The notes: generated from the sequence alone by a model not told the origin. DNA of 64,000 bases from Heterodera schachtii (GCA_023374025.1 SIJG01000015.1:1902697-1966696); one strand, 5' to 3'. Numbered from the stretch's first letter, positions 11,814 to 39,929 are shown. Translations and numbers: made by a program.

Positions 11814-14368
11814 TTAATAATAGAAATCAACGGATCCGTCGGAATAGTAATCCGCGTAATCGTAGTGCGCTTTATAGCGGCTGTATCTCCACGTGTATTC
11901 CCTGCGCGGCTTTGCGGTGTGAGGGTTTCCCACTCGGCCATAGACGCGCATCTCAAACATTCGGCCCATTCTGACTAATTTAATTCAATTTAATATTTTT
12001 TCATATCAATTTTGGTGTAATTTTGTTCACCTCCGTGGTTTTGAACAAGGATTTTTGGCAGTTTCGGAGTTTTTCTCGCCGTAATCTTTGGCCATTTGCT
12101 TTTTGGCCTCGTCAGACATTCCCTGGGGCCAAATGACATCAGTAAATTTGCTCAGAATTTGATATTTGCGCATAAAGTCCTAAAATTAATAATATTAATT
12201 AGAAAAATAACAATTGTTTGTATAATAATAAATATTTTTTTTGTGTACATAAATTTGTATATTTGAGAATAAAATATAAATGCACAAAAAGAGCAATTAA
12301 TTAAGTAATGAATTAATCGCGTGCACTACGTTCCCCCCCCCCCCCACGCCCCGCCGTTTCCCCCCGGGTCAGTTCCCCCTCCGCATCGCCCCCCCCTCCC
12401 AGAATTTTTTTTTTTAAAATTTACTAACCATGAAAACTTTCAAGAAAAAAAATCTTCTAAAGTTTTTTATAAGTAAATTCGAAGAAACAAAAAATTTTCG
12501 GAAAATTTTTCAGCGATTATTTGGAAAATTAATTCACCATAAAATTTTAGAAAAATTTTTCCTTAGAATTTACTTATAAAAAAATTTTTCGGGAGGGGGG
12601 GGGGGAAACGAACTGCTCCCGAATTAATCAATGGCTAAATTACGTAATTCTAATTAAATTTAAATGATTGAAAATTAAATAATTCTCAAAATTAAGAATT
12701 TAAGCATTGTTTTTTTGCTTTGTTTTGCTTTGTCTCTCACTGACTTTGAACAGCGAATGGGCCAATGCTTTCTCAAGTTTTGTGCGGCTCTGCTCGCCCA
12801 AACCGTTCTCTCGTCCGAATTTGCTGAGCAAATTGGGGACGCAATTGGCATAAAAATTTGAGAATTCGTAACAGTGAAGCCGAGCAATGGCCAACAATTG
12901 GTGGGCACGCGCCTCAAGCGAAAAGCGGTCTTAAAAGGCGAAATGGCAAAAATGAAAAAAGGAATTGAAAAATGTATCACATGGCACAGTTTTGGTTTAT
13001 AGCATCAAAAAAACATAATTTTATGGATTTGCGTTAAATTTTAAAAAATAAATGAATTTTGGTCCGGTGATACAAAATTTGAAATGAAAAATACAATTAA
13101 AAATCATTCATTTTCATAAAAAATATTTCCCTTTTTGGATTTCGGAGGCTTTACCCCCCCCCCCCCCCCCCGCCTTAGTTTTGCACACTTTCGTCACAGA
13201 TGGAATCGCCGACACCGAGCAGAACAAAGCTCAGCCGCCGCATGGGGAGATTGTGGGAACTGTTTTTTGTTGTGAAAAAAATAAAATATATTATGCAAAA
13301 ATATTAAGTTCATTCAAATTAATAATTTTAATTAAGCCAAAATCAATACTAATTAAAAATTTGCCAAATTGCCAATTTTCACCGTAATGACAAATGTTCG
13401 TTGGTGCGCAACACCCGCTTCAAATACTTTTCTGATTTGCTCAACAAAAGGACGCATTCATCCAAAAAATTGACAGAAAAGCATGACACCGAACTGTTCA
13501 CAAAAGCAATAAAAGCATCGAGAAGCTTAAGAAATTAAATAAGTAATTTGCCATTCTTTTTTTTTATTAAATTTAAATTTTTATTTAATTTTTATTTAAT
13601 TGTTTTTTCATTGTTTACTTTTCTTCGCTTTTCCATCAGAATTGGTTTGATTCGGTTGGCCATTCGTTTGGACGCAAAAGAAAGCGCCTCCAGCGAGTCG
13701 TGGTCATTGCCGAGAAAAGTGGTAATTTTGGTGAGAATTTCGTATGGAAGAACCATTCCGATAAAATCCTTCTCGGCAGCAGAAGCAGGGGAAGATACTG
13801 TAATAAAAGAGAGAGCGACAAAAAAGTAAAAAATTTTCAATTAAAAATAAGCAATTTTTAAAAAAATTTGCACAATTCTCTTCATAGTTCATTAAATAAA
13901 GGGTTTGTTAGGACTGAGAAGAGAATGGCAAAATGAGGGGTAGGTAAAAAATAAATGGGAAAATTTAAGGAAAATAAAATTTCAGGAAAATAATAAAATA
14001 TAAAATATTTTTACTCCATTGATATTTTAGCTTCTTTTAAAATAAACCAAATATTTCAGACATACATTGCTAAAGACCAAATAATTTTGAAAACTCTTAA
14101 AATAAAGCATTTTCGTCCAAATCTCGTTCTATATTTTTAAATTTTTTCCCCAATTTATATTTTGTTATTATTTGTTCATATAAATATGCTCCTTATAATA
14201 ATCAAAATAATCTTTTTTTTTTAAATTTATTTTTCCCCAAAAATGGTCAACTCAATAATACTGATCAGTGATCGATCACTCACCATTCTTTTCACTTATG
14301 TCCATCTCCATTAATTGTTCTGAAATTTTGGCATCCGCTTCATTCGCTTCACTGGTTGTCGAGCACAT
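11814..14368 (-). CDS. F-box-like protein
   Basis: Seven exons, all in phase: 14284-14368, 13619-13797, 13383-13525, 13189-13259, 12745-12929, 12031-12179 and 11814-11970. They encode 322 residues. Residues about 40-80 look like an F-box (MVLPYEILTKITTFLG, then an SLEALSFASKRMANRI helix). The rest is unfamiliar: a helical middle (LEARAHQLLAIARLHCYEF), a short motif TDVIWPQGMSDEAKKQM, and an Arg/Tyr-rich C-terminus ending SVDFYY. F-box proteins usually recruit substrates to SCF ubiquitin ligases; no standard substrate-binding repeat is visible. No signal peptide is seen. The seven-exon phase fit is strong evidence for a gene; the F-box assignment is by eye. Confidence 0.75.
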
Positions 14369-14640
14369 TTTTAAGAATTATAAAAATTATTTTAAAAAGA
14401 CAAATTGTAAGTGAAATTTGCAAATTCAAATTTATTTGGGTCTTGAAAAGGGCTTAATTAATCTCATTTAATTATGTATTTGCATGAAAGTTATGAATAA
14501 AGGTGACCAAAAGAAAAGAATTCTTTCTTCACATAAGAATGAAAGCATAAAAATGCTTAATCGATTGTGCCCAACTTCAATCAATGTTTGTTTATGCGTT
14601 TTCCTCAGAAATTTTTCGTATTTTTACAAAATTATACAGG

Positions 14641-14700
14641 GGAAGGAGGGGGGTAGGGGGGGGGGTAGGGGTAGGGGGGGGGGGGTAGGGGTAGGGGGGG
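14641..14700. repeat. G-rich minisatellite (ggggtaggggg units)
   Basis: About 60 bp of G runs interrupted by TA, with potential to form G-quadruplex. It is too irregular for a telomere tract; the nematode telomere repeat is TTAGGC. Confidence 0.8.
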
Positions 14701-14809
14701 CTGTCGACAGACACCGTCGGAAAAACAAATGAAATTTAAAAGAAATAAGTAAGATATTGTGGCCCGACAGGCACCAAATTATTTTTAGAAATAATTTAAA
14801 AAAATAAAA

Positions 14810-14880
14810 TGAAAAAATCTACCATTTTCGGGGTTGAACCCAAGCAAAAATGGCTTACCAACTAAGCTATGTACATCAAG
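14810..14880 (-). repeat. tRNA-like (SINE-type) segment
   Basis: On the minus strand an A-box-like TAGCTTAGTTGGTAAGC is followed after about 11 nt by a B-box-like GGGTTCAACCCC and, 17 nt later, a run of six T that could end Pol III transcription. The anticodon arm of a true tRNA is missing, so this is a tRNA-derived repeat or pseudogene. Confidence 0.4.
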
Positions 14881-15645
14881 ATCATGTGATTAACATCATC
14901 CTTAAATTGGTCCTACTCATTTTTTTCCAGAAAAATTTTCATAACCCCTTATAAATTTCTTTCGAAAATTTTCCCGATTTTCAGTGTATTTTGGGGTGTG
15001 CAGGTCACCATGAAGGAGTAGTCTGATCAAGTTGGTGTAAAATATGTTCTTTTTTGAGCAATATCAAAATTAGCTTATTGTTAGCAGAATAAAATTCAGC
15101 AGCAGAAGCGGGGGAGCAAATTGAAACTTTATTTGTTTTTTACCGGCATAAATAATTACAATAAATTAATTTCCTTCACATTATGAATTTGTATTTTATT
15201 GTTTTTTCCAAAACAATCCTTACTCAACCATTAGTAAAACCATTAAATTAAGAAATATTAACATTATAAAAAGACTCTTTTTGAATAATTATTAAAAATA
15301 CTGAATCGATTAAAACGGCATTTAATGGTCACTCATTTTGAATTAATTGCCCTCACACGAAAAACAAATGTTTGGGAAAGGGAGGACAAAAAGACAGAAT
15401 TCAGCAAGTGCAAATGAATGCATTTGTTTATCATATTGGTTTTCAATTTATAATTATGGAAAATAAAATAAAAAATTTTAAAAAGAAATTTAATGGAAAC
15501 CAAAAAAGATAATGACAATAAATTAAACGACAAAATAAATAACAAAATTTAATAAAATAACAATTTATTTAAATTCAGCAGATGGTAATCTCTCCCCTAT
15601 TAATTCAAATGTTTATTATTGAATAAAATACACAAAAAACAAAAT

Positions 15646-30665
<15,020 letters not shown>

Positions 30666-32039
30666 TATTAATATTTACATTCTTTTTGGCAATAAATTTT
30701 TTAAAATCATAAAATTGATAAAATTATTTAAGGCAAATTAACAATTTTCTAATTTAAATTGGAATAGTTTAGCAAATTTCTTAGTGATTTCGATTAACAA
30801 ATAAGTAATTAATAGCACATTATACGACAGAATTTGGTCGCTTTCTTAGATAATTTGCTTAAACAAAATTTTTTGAAAAAGGTTTAAATCGCCGCTTTTT
30901 TTCTTTAAAATTAGGTTTTGTTGATATATGCTTTTTTGTCCGCCGATGTCCCAATTTGGGGCCAATTTAGTCAAAATGGGCTCGTAGCCGTTGGCATTGG
31001 CACAATTTGTTTACCCATCGGCCCCCACTTTTGTCCAAATTGTATGCTAATTATATCATTGCCGTGCCGCGGGGATGTGTCTTCTTCCACCGTTGAATTA
31101 TTCATATAAAGGGGTCCACCCTCCCTTCACCTCATTCAGAAAATGTTTCCTCTCCCCCGGGGACGTTGGAATGCAAATTGGTTCCCCTCCCTCCCCCCCC
31201 CCCCCCCCCACCATTTTCCCCCCTTTTTCGGCCACTTTCATTTTGGCACTCATTCCCAAAAAACATTTTTTTTTTTGCCACATCCCATGTTTCAATTGCC
31301 GTCACGAATATGGCTTCATCACCCAATTACAACAGCGAACGCCCCCAACTCCGCGCCATGCACAGCACAAAAAGCAGATTCACTCAGTTCGCCTCATACG
31401 GGTAAAATTGGCATTGCCAAACTCATTTTTGGTCCTTCTGCAACACTGACCAATTTTCTTCTCACAAAATTGAAGCTTATTTGTCGGTTATTAAAAAAAA
31501 ACAATTTTACAAATCAACAGTGGCTTTTGTTATAAATAATTTTTTATGAAAAAAAGGTGTAAACATTTGGCGCCTAATTTGTGTATTTTCGGCTTAGGCG
31601 ATCACTTACAAATTAGTTGAGAGTGACTGCGGTGTTCAATAAAGTTTAAGTGACAGTAATTATATTGTGATTATATGGGATTGTGGTTTTATTTTTGAAA
31701 TCCCCTCAAGGCACTTTCTCCGCTGCGGAAAGGCGTGCCAGCGCGGCCACTTTCAATTGCTCCATCGCCTCCTCAACGGTCAATGAATGTGCCGTGATGA
31801 TCGTACGCCGTCAAAGCGAAGAGTGCACCACAACATCAGTGATGACAGGTGCTACAGTACTTTACTACAAGCAATACTGTATTTTCGCTATTATTCTCCC
31901 GTCGGAACTCCTCAACGGATTCCACTGGAGACAGAGCTTCTTAAAAAGGCGGCTAATGAAAATAGTCAATTGAAATAATCATTAATTTACTAGAGGATGT
32001 GATGATAAAGTACAGTATTGTAAAGTCACTGTTCCAAAA
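30666..32039. other. Intergenic region with a possible small gene
   Basis: AT-rich to 31100, then a C run near 31191-31209. A possible gene starts at 31311: ATG and 30 codons with a GTAAAA donor at about 31402. A candidate exon (about 31708-31850) contains SAAERRASAATFNCS, and a last exon (about 31874-31975) ends in TAA after SPVGTPQRIPLETELLKKA. The exon phases were not all reconciled, so it is recorded here and not as a CDS. Confidence 0.3.
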
Positions 32040-35000
32040 ATGATCGCTTTAGACAGAGAAACGGCGCCGGACCCGCGCCCAATCGGCCGCAGGGGTTGTC
32101 CCTGTCCCTGCCCATGCCCTTGGCACTGCTGTTGCTCCCTTCGCTTTGCCGTCGTTCTGCTGATGCCGTTGTTGCCCATCGCCGTGTTGCTGCTCTCCTA
32201 TTTGTTGCTCCCTTCTCCGAGTGATCGGTCCGAAAGAATGATCGGACAGCAGGACAAGTAAGTTGTGGGCACAGTCATCGGGTCAAATTGCAAAATCAGA
32301 AGACTGAATTTGCTGATCCGCGAAGGATTAATTGATCGGGACCACAATGCATTTAAAACTGATCAAGACAGGAACATTTTTTGAGCTAGCACTGATTTCG
32401 GATTCATTAAAGCTCCGAAAGGATATTCCCCAATCCTGACTGTTCTAAACTTGACATTTTAATGTTTTTTTCCGAAAATAATTGTAGAAGAGAGAGAATT
32501 AGTTTAATGAACTTACAAATGAGAAGTCTCAATCCATTTTCTAGTCAAAATAAAAGCATTTGTGATGACAGAAGACCCCTTCTGGAGGACCCTTTGGTTC
32601 GATTGCCCACCGATGTTGTGCCCATTCACTATGAACTCCATCTTAAGGTACAGAATATTTTGGCCAATTTTTCTATCAATGGCATTATATTTGAGGTTAA
32701 TTGCTTCTCAAAATGTTAAAGGTTTATCTGCCCTTTCGCTCTTCTCTGTTCAATTTTGGCACCAAAAATTTGTCGGTGGACGGCAATTTGCGTCTGTTGC
32801 TTTTGTGTCGAGCGCCTACCGATGTGCTGATGCTACACGCAAAAGCGCTGAGCTTAGAGCACGCCAAAATGGGCACTTGGCCGGACGAAATGCGTCAATT
32901 GACGGGGCCAAGAGTGACCGAGTGGAGGGAACTTGCCGGGGGCAACGATTTGGTGGAGTTGAAGTTGGACAAGGCAATTAGCAGCAAATGAATAAGAAAT
33001 AATGGCAATTAGGATTTTATCCAATTAGGAAGGATTAAAAAGGAAAGCTGTAACGGAAACGCAAAAAATATTGCAATTACAATATTTAAATGCCTTTTTA
33101 AGCAATTTTAATAATTATTCTCTCATTTAAGGCACTTTTGCCCGGTCGGAAATATTTGTTAGAAATCAATTACAAAGCAAAAATTGGAAAAGCACACGAA
33201 GGCGGACTGTTCTGGGGCAGTTACACCGGCGAAGACGGAGAGATACGGTAACGGGCCGAAATTTGAATTTAAAGGCCAAAATCCAAAAAATTTGGAAATT
33301 CGGATTACGATTGCTAGGGGTTTGATTGCTTATCCCGCTGAGATTGATCAGAAATGCTGATCAAGGTTGTTGGCCGCCACCCAAATGCAACCATTGGACG
33401 CGCGTCGCCTTTTGCCATGCTTCGACGAGCCCAGCTTCAAGGCGGACTTCTCCATTTCGGTCCAACACCCCGAGGGCACTACCGTACTGTCAAATGCGCC
33501 ACTTTCCCATTTTCGGAGAATGGAAAGGTCGCCCCCGGAATACTTTACCACTAAGCTTGAATTTCCAGGGGTTGGAGCTTGAGTCTATTCGAACGAACTC
33601 CAAAAATGGCCACTTACCTTCTCGCACTTACTGTCAGCGACTTTAAGCACATAGAAACCAACTACAAGCATGTTACGGTATGCCAAAGTGAGATTTGGCT
33701 TTGGCATAATGCCGAACACTAAAAACAGTCAAATGAATGGCAATGAATGGAAATGAAACGGTTTTAACAGATTCGTGTTTGGGTGCAACCATCGAAGCTT
33801 GCGTACACGGAACATGCGTTGGAAGTTTCGGTCCGATCATTGGAATTCCTTGAGGAATATTTTGGCATACCGTACCCGTTGAAAAAGCTTGGTATGGTAT
33901 TGAAATGTAATGCTTTTAATATTTGTTCATTTTTTTCCTTTTAGACATTTTTGGCGTCCCATTTTTGCGTGTGGCAGCAATGGAAAATTGGGGACTGATT
34001 ATGGCACGCCAACAGAATTTAGTGTATACGGACGGAGTGCAGGCAAAAAGAGAGAGACAATTTGTCACCGATGTGTTGGCACATGAAATAGCGCATATGG
34101 TAAAGAGAAACAATAAAAAAAAGAAAAGAAAAAAGGGACAAAAAATGAAAAAGTGAGAGACGACGTATTAAATGAAGGAAAAGAAATACGAATTAAAATT
34201 TACAATTTAAAAAAATTCATTTAAAAATAAGAACATTTTAACTTAGACGATGCGAAATTAAAAAAGTACGTAATTTTAATATTTTTAGAATTAATCCAAC
34301 GGTGTATAAATAAATGATATTTTTTGTCAGTGGTTTGGCGATTTGGTGACCATGGAATGGTGGGACGATTTGTGGCTCAACGAAGGCTTTGCCACAATTA
34401 TGGGCATGAAAGCGGCCGATTATGCCGAAAATTCAACGTCGAGAACAGTTAAACGGCGCTTTTAACCTTTTTTGATTCCCTGGGAATTCAAAAAAACCCA
34501 TAGAATAATTGAAGTTATTTCTGGGCACTTTTTCAACAATAGAAGAAGCTTAGTTATTGGTCACTATTAAGCTTTATAATTAATTTATGCCATGTTTCGC
34601 TTTTGAAGAGCCAATTGTTCTATGAACACACAGTGAAGGCATTTCGCTTTGACCAAATTGCGCACCAAGCGCACGCGCTCAGCTACAAAATTGCTTCCGT
34701 GCGCGAAGTTGCACATCGCTTTGACCGCATCACTTATCTGAAGGCGGCCGCGGTGCTGCGAATGGTGGAAAAGACGGTGAACATTTTGACGGCTAAAGGG
34801 TCAAAGATCAATTAGGGATTACATTGATTAATTGGGTACACTCTCCAAGAGTGGCGTAAGCCAATCACTCACAACGGCACAGGTGGGAGAGGAGATGTTC
34901 AAGCGCGGACTTCGTTCATTCCTCCGCTTGTTCGCCTACAGAAATGCGCGTTCCGCCGACCTTCTCCGAGCATTGAGGTCCCAAAATCGAAATTTGTTGC

Positions 35001-38000
35001 CAAATTTAATTTCCCAATCATTAGCGCGACAATTGAGAGCAATAATCGCAGTGATCAAGCCGCTTTATCCATTGTCAATTTTTCACTGGGAGAGGTAATT
35101 ATTGGAATTTTGTCAGTTGACATCCCTCTGTTTTCATTGTGCCTTTGTGCGATTGGCCTTTCATTTTGAATCTCCGATCACTTTTCCCTAATTTTCTGCT
35201 CAGTTTATGGACTCGTGGACCTATCAAAACGGGTTTCCACTGATCAGCTTGAAGTCGACGCGGAATAGCAGTTTGCTGGTCGCTGATCAGGAGCAGTTCT
35301 TCTACTTGGAGCCCTCAATGCCAAATCCTTCCCGGTGGAAAGTGCCACTTTTCTTGGACACAAAGGAGCACAAACGGACAATGTGGCTTCTCGAGAATGG
35401 CTCAGGTCGGTTAAAGTGGTGCTAGGTCGAACCTAAAAAAGTATCAGTGGGGCGAACCTTAAAAAGTATCAGTTATAATAAAAATAATTAACTTTAAATA
35501 TTATAAAGTGATTTATTTTTTAAGTTTCCACCTAGCTAATACTTTCTCATAAAAATTGATATTAATGTTCGAATTGAAATACGAGAAAAAAAGAAACGCA
35601 ATATTTTATAAAAAATTTCTTAATATTTTGTTGTATCAATGTTATTTTATTAGGAAATAATACTAGACGACTTAATTAATTTTTATTTCATATGTGGCGT
35701 AAATGAATATATAAAGAAATTGTTTATTACTAGGGATTGAATTTATATGTAAGAAAAATTGCAAAATATGTATGTTAAAATTTTATGAAACATGCACAAA
35801 AAATTAGAATTTCATGGGATTTAAATACTTTATAATATTTAAAGTTAATTATTTTTATTATAACTGATACTTTTTTTGGTTCGTCTCAGCACGGGTTAAA
35901 GTGATTAGTCATTCAGTTGATAAATGTTCCATTTGAACCCCAAAGTAAAAACTTCAAATAGCTTAACAGCAATGATTTTAGTGAATGTTCCCCGCGGCGT
36001 TCTAATCGACGCGAATGCGCACGGTTATTACCGTATCCAATACGACAACGGTACTTATCGGGAACTGATCTGCACCCTTTTGAACAATCACACGCAAATT
36101 GAAGTGATTTATTTATTAGACCATTTGTGCATTAATTGTGCCATTGGACTGCTTTTTCATTTTCGATGGCCACCCGTGCCCGACTTTTGGAGGACACTTT
36201 CACAATTGCGCGTGCCGGTGGTCTGCCCTTCTCATTGGTGTTGCGCATGGCCGAGTACTTGCCGAACGAGCACAGTTATTTGCCATTCCTCGTATTCAAT
36301 AACCATGCACAGCTTGTGCTTCTGCTGTTACGAAATCATCCAAAAATTGGACTTTTTCGAGTAAAATTTCAAAATTTTAAATGAAAAAAATAATAATATT
36401 CTTTTTATTATAGATTCGGGAGAAAAAAAAATTAATTAAATAATAGTAACTCTGATTAAAGAAATTATGCGAACATTTTTTAATTATTTCTCAGCAATTT
36501 GTCCAACAAATGATTGAGCCAATGTATCGACGCGTCTTCTCACCAGATTTTCCTCCAATTGACCTCAGCGAGTTGGCTTTTTTCTCATTTTTCTTGAAAA
36601 TGTTTAAATTATTTTTTTACATTTTTTAACTAAAATTAAAAGTAAAAATTAGTCCATTTTGAGATTAATTCGGGCATTTAAAAATTTCTTTAAATCTTCC
36701 CCATCTCTCATCTGCTGTTTCCCGTTTCAGTACTATGCGTGAGTTTGCCATGGTTCACTTGTGCCATTTTGACTATGAGCCGTGCGTTAACAAATCACTG
36801 ACTGCGTTTGCTGAACTGAAAGTGTTGTGCCAAAATCGGCTGCTGAGTGATCGCCAGTGCAATGCGTAAGTATTTTAATCCATTAATTCTAAAAATGCCT
36901 TTGTTCGTTTTTATGATTCCTCCCGAACTCCGTGGCTCCATTTACGGCACGGCCGTCCGTCTCGGCACTGCGGACGATTTCCAATTTTTGCGCAAAAAAT
37001 ACTTTGAAGAGAAATTCGAATCGGAGAAGGGGCGCATTTTGACTGGACTTGTCTCCACTCAGAGCATTGAGCTGGTCAACTCGTAAGTATTGTCACACAA
37101 TGGCATTTCGAGTTCCTTAATTAGTTGTTTTCGGTTTGACTCGAGAATTGTCTCGGGATTAAGCTTTTGTTGCGTTATCACACCCCTGCGATACTAATGA
37201 AATTGAAATTTAAGGCTGATCAACGATTTTCTGAAGGATCGAAAGGCTTTTGAGGAAGATTTTTACGGGTTTTTGCTCAAGTTGGTCAAGTGAGTTTTAA
37301 TTTCTAAAATATATTTTTCATTCATTGTTTTGCTTCTCTTATTAATTTTTAAGATCTCCGATTCTAAACCAAATTGTTGCGTTTATGCGCAACAATTTCA
37401 AAGTGTTGGCAAAAAGGTGCTAATATTTTGAAATTTAAGCAATTTTCCTGTTCAGAATTCGGCATCCCTCAATTATGAAGGTGGGACAAAAATAAATATG
37501 CTTTTAATATATTAATTTGTAAAATTATTCAGTCAAACCTGGCATTATTAATTAATTCTTTCCATCGGCAAATATTCGAATTGTCCTATTTATTTCTTTT
37601 TTGGTTGTTTAGGTTGTGCTAACCTACGTCACAAAATGGTAATTAATTCTTTTATCTGAGAAATGAATTGGTTTTTCCATTCTTCTCCTTTTTCCCGTTA
37701 CAGGATGCAAAGCGAAAAGGAAGTGCGCGAGGTGTAACTTTAAAATTAAATTTTTGAAATTGCTGGATTTATTTTTCATTTGTAATGAAGGAAAAGGGAA
37801 AAAAGAAAATCTAAAATATCCAAAAGCCGAAGCATTTTTTAATGGCTTATGCTTTCAATAATAAACCAAGGTACTCAAAAAATAAACTTTCAGTTGGAAA
37901 TGTTCGAGCGAGAAAATGCGGCGGAATTGCGCGACTTGCGACTGTCGGCCTATTTGAAAGAGCTTCGGATGGAAATTGGGGCTAACACTGACTTTGTCGG

Positions 38001-38112
38001 GCGGGGGGCAGTCCAAATTTTTGACTATTTGGACGAATGGAAGCGGCACGAAATTAATGGGCGAAAAGTAGCGAACGGAGGGAGCGAAAACGAATGCCAA
38101 CGGAGGGAATAG
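32040..38112 (+). CDS. Membrane M1 aminopeptidase (APN-like)
   Basis: Zinc exopeptidase removing N-terminal residues from peptides. Twenty-four exons give 1029 residues: 32040-32257, 32488-32647, 32722-32973, 33132-33247, 33366-33527, 33569-33677, 33771-33891, 33945-34099, 34331-34447, 34609-34776, 34883-34977, 35025-35094, 35204-35405, 35970-36103, 36166-36360, 36495-36571, 36731-36865, 36915-37082, 37215-37289, 37354-37416, 37456-37480, 37613-37638, 37704-37731, 37894-38112. Residues about 36-57 form one membrane anchor after a Cys/Pro-rich cytoplasmic tail, so it is type II. The exopeptidase motif is AAMEN (390-394; usually GAMEN). The zinc site is HEIAH (426-430) with Glu449 after 18 residues. 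Tyr513 is the likely transition-state Tyr. The C-terminal ERAP1-like region is complete. It has a GC donor at 32974 and no AG acceptor before 36166 and 36915. Confidence 0.95.
35419..35893. mobile_element. MULE-like MITE in aminopeptidase intron
   Basis: The ends (gtgctaggtcgaacc and ggttcgtctcagcac) are inverted. Inside them, a second inverted repeat of roughly 50 bp (cttaaaaagtatcagttata outward) is nearly perfect. The direct repeat GGTTAAAGTG flanks it at 35409-35418 and 35894-35903; 9-10-bp duplications suggest a Mutator-like source. The interior is AT-rich and non-coding. Confidence 0.85.
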
Positions 38113-38608
38113 GGGAAAAGCATCGGAGAAAGGGCAATTAAGCATTGAATCGTTTGAAAGTCCAATGACCAAATTATATATTTTGTTTGATAGACATATT
38201 CACTTGTATGTGTACATATAATATCACTTCTTCCTATTCAATTATTTGGCGCAATTAATCTTAAAAATATCAAAAAATTCCATTTCGTTTAATTCAAAAA
38301 AGAAAAAAATTATCTGAAGCAGCGTAAAAGTTCAACAAAGTTTTGGTTGTCAAAATTTAAATTTTAACGCTATGTGTTTGTCCTGAATTTGAAAAAAAAA
38401 ACTTTCTGTACTTTTGATAAGCCGAATTTGTGAATTAAAATTACTTAAGTAAATTGTTAGACTTTTTAATTTATCTGAAATTTAAAAAAAATAATTACCT
38501 TCAATTAAATTCAAAAGGTAAAATTAAAAATACGAGCAAAATACAAAAAAATAATAAATAAAATCAATTAAATGGTCATTTTGATCGGGCGATTGATTTA
38601 TTTTGCAG

Positions 38609-39929
38609 GACAAATATCCCAAAGGAGATTATGTGCTTCTTCGACTTTCGCTTCATCCGTTGACTTTGCCATTTGACGATTCTTTCCCTCCTCATGAAGT
38701 CGTCCTTTCTTTTCTGAGCCGATTAAACACTTAATCAAAGTGGAGCCCAATGAAAGTCAATTTATCCATGGAATTCAGTTCAATTTGAGGGTTTCGTCGG
38801 TGGTGCCCTTTGGCGGAGACAAAATGCCAAATTTATGTGGACAATGCCAAAGGGCGGACAATTCAAAGTGGCGAATTATTAGCAGGGAAACATCAACGGA
38901 CAAACAAATTTTTGATGAGTGTTTCGACTTTGTTTTTGTGTGCACCGGTCATTATTGGTGCCGGCGAGTGCCGGAATTTGCCCACAAATTGACTATCCGA
39001 TGGGCACATTCCCACGAATTCCAAGAGCGGAATATTTTGCCGGCAAACGCGTGGCCATCGTAGGGGCGAATCTATCCGGAATTGAAATTGCACTTCAATT
39101 AGTCGAACGCGCTCAAAAGGGGTCCGTTTTTTGAATAAATTTAAAATAACCGTGTGGTTTTTAAATTTATAATCAATGCAAGCGACGCGATTGAGAAGAG
39201 TGCGCTTCCGAATAGCACTTCCGAGGCGCGCGGTTGGCCCGCTGGACTTTGTGCTTTTCGGCACCGGCTACCGCTTCAACTTGCCGTTCTTTGCTCAACT
39301 TTTTGCACCATTTTCTTTAAATTTGCCGCTTGCCCTTCAGCTGAGGGATGGCATTCGTCCCCCACCGTTTTCTCTTGCGATGGGAATGTCGTCAGTCCGT
39401 TGGTTGGCCATGTCGCGCATCCGAACTTCCTCAAGTCGTTGTTCTTCGTCGGACTAACTCTCGCGGCCAACCCTTTCCCCTGCTTCGACATTCAGGTCGA
39501 GAATAAGCCCACTTTTAACAAACAAACAAATAGATGTAAAAATGCTTCCTTCCCTTTCTTTTCCGACTCATTTTGCGCTCGCTTTGCTCACCGACCGCGT
39601 GCCAAAGGCAAACGAACGCTTCACTTTGGAAATGGCAAAGAGATGGGAAACGGAGCGAATTAAGTGGAAAATGGCACACAAGTGAATTTGATCCACTGCT
39701 TCTTCAGACGAATGAATGGCCAAAACATTGCCCTAAATATTTCCATCGCCTCGGCTCCGATCAGTGGGAATATTTCGATTGGCTTGCCGATTTGAGTGGC
39801 GTCAAACGGGTGCCGAAAGTGATGGAGAAAATGAACAAATTCAACATTGAACAGAGACGCAAAAACCCATTGACCTATCGCAACATTCGCTACCTAATTG
39901 TTGATGAAAACATTTTTAAAATTGAGTGA
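38609..39929 (+). pseudogene. Flavin-containing monooxygenase remnant
   Basis: Pieces collinear with the FMO (GS-OX/SNO1-like) family occur in order: TNIPKEIMCFFDF, SFPPHEVVLSFL, IQFNLRVSSVV, FVFVCTGHYW, HSHEFQE, the NADPH-site block FAGKRVAIVGANLSGIEIAL, DFVLFGTGYRFNLPFF, PLVGHVAHPNFLKSLFFVG with PFPCFDIQVE, and a C-terminus HRLGSDQWEYFDWLADLSG. They lie in different frames. Near 38650, 38730 and 39035 the same one-base shift is needed, and another lies near 39330. The N-terminal FAD-binding GxGxxG region is absent from 38113-38608, which is AT-rich. Either this is a decayed copy, or a gene with consensus indels and a missed first exon. Confidence 0.75.

Larger units (their letters stand above)
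14369..15645. other. Intergenic between F-box gene and Rictor gene
   Basis: AT-rich. It contains a G-rich GGGGTA-type minisatellite (14641-14700), a tRNA-like segment (14810-14880) and a fragment near 15000-15050 related to the mariner-like MITE. No coding exon is supported. Confidence 0.5.

Noticed and set aside
14641..14700. Telomere-like repeat
   Set aside because: Irregular GGGGTA runs differ from TTAGGC and are only 60 bp.
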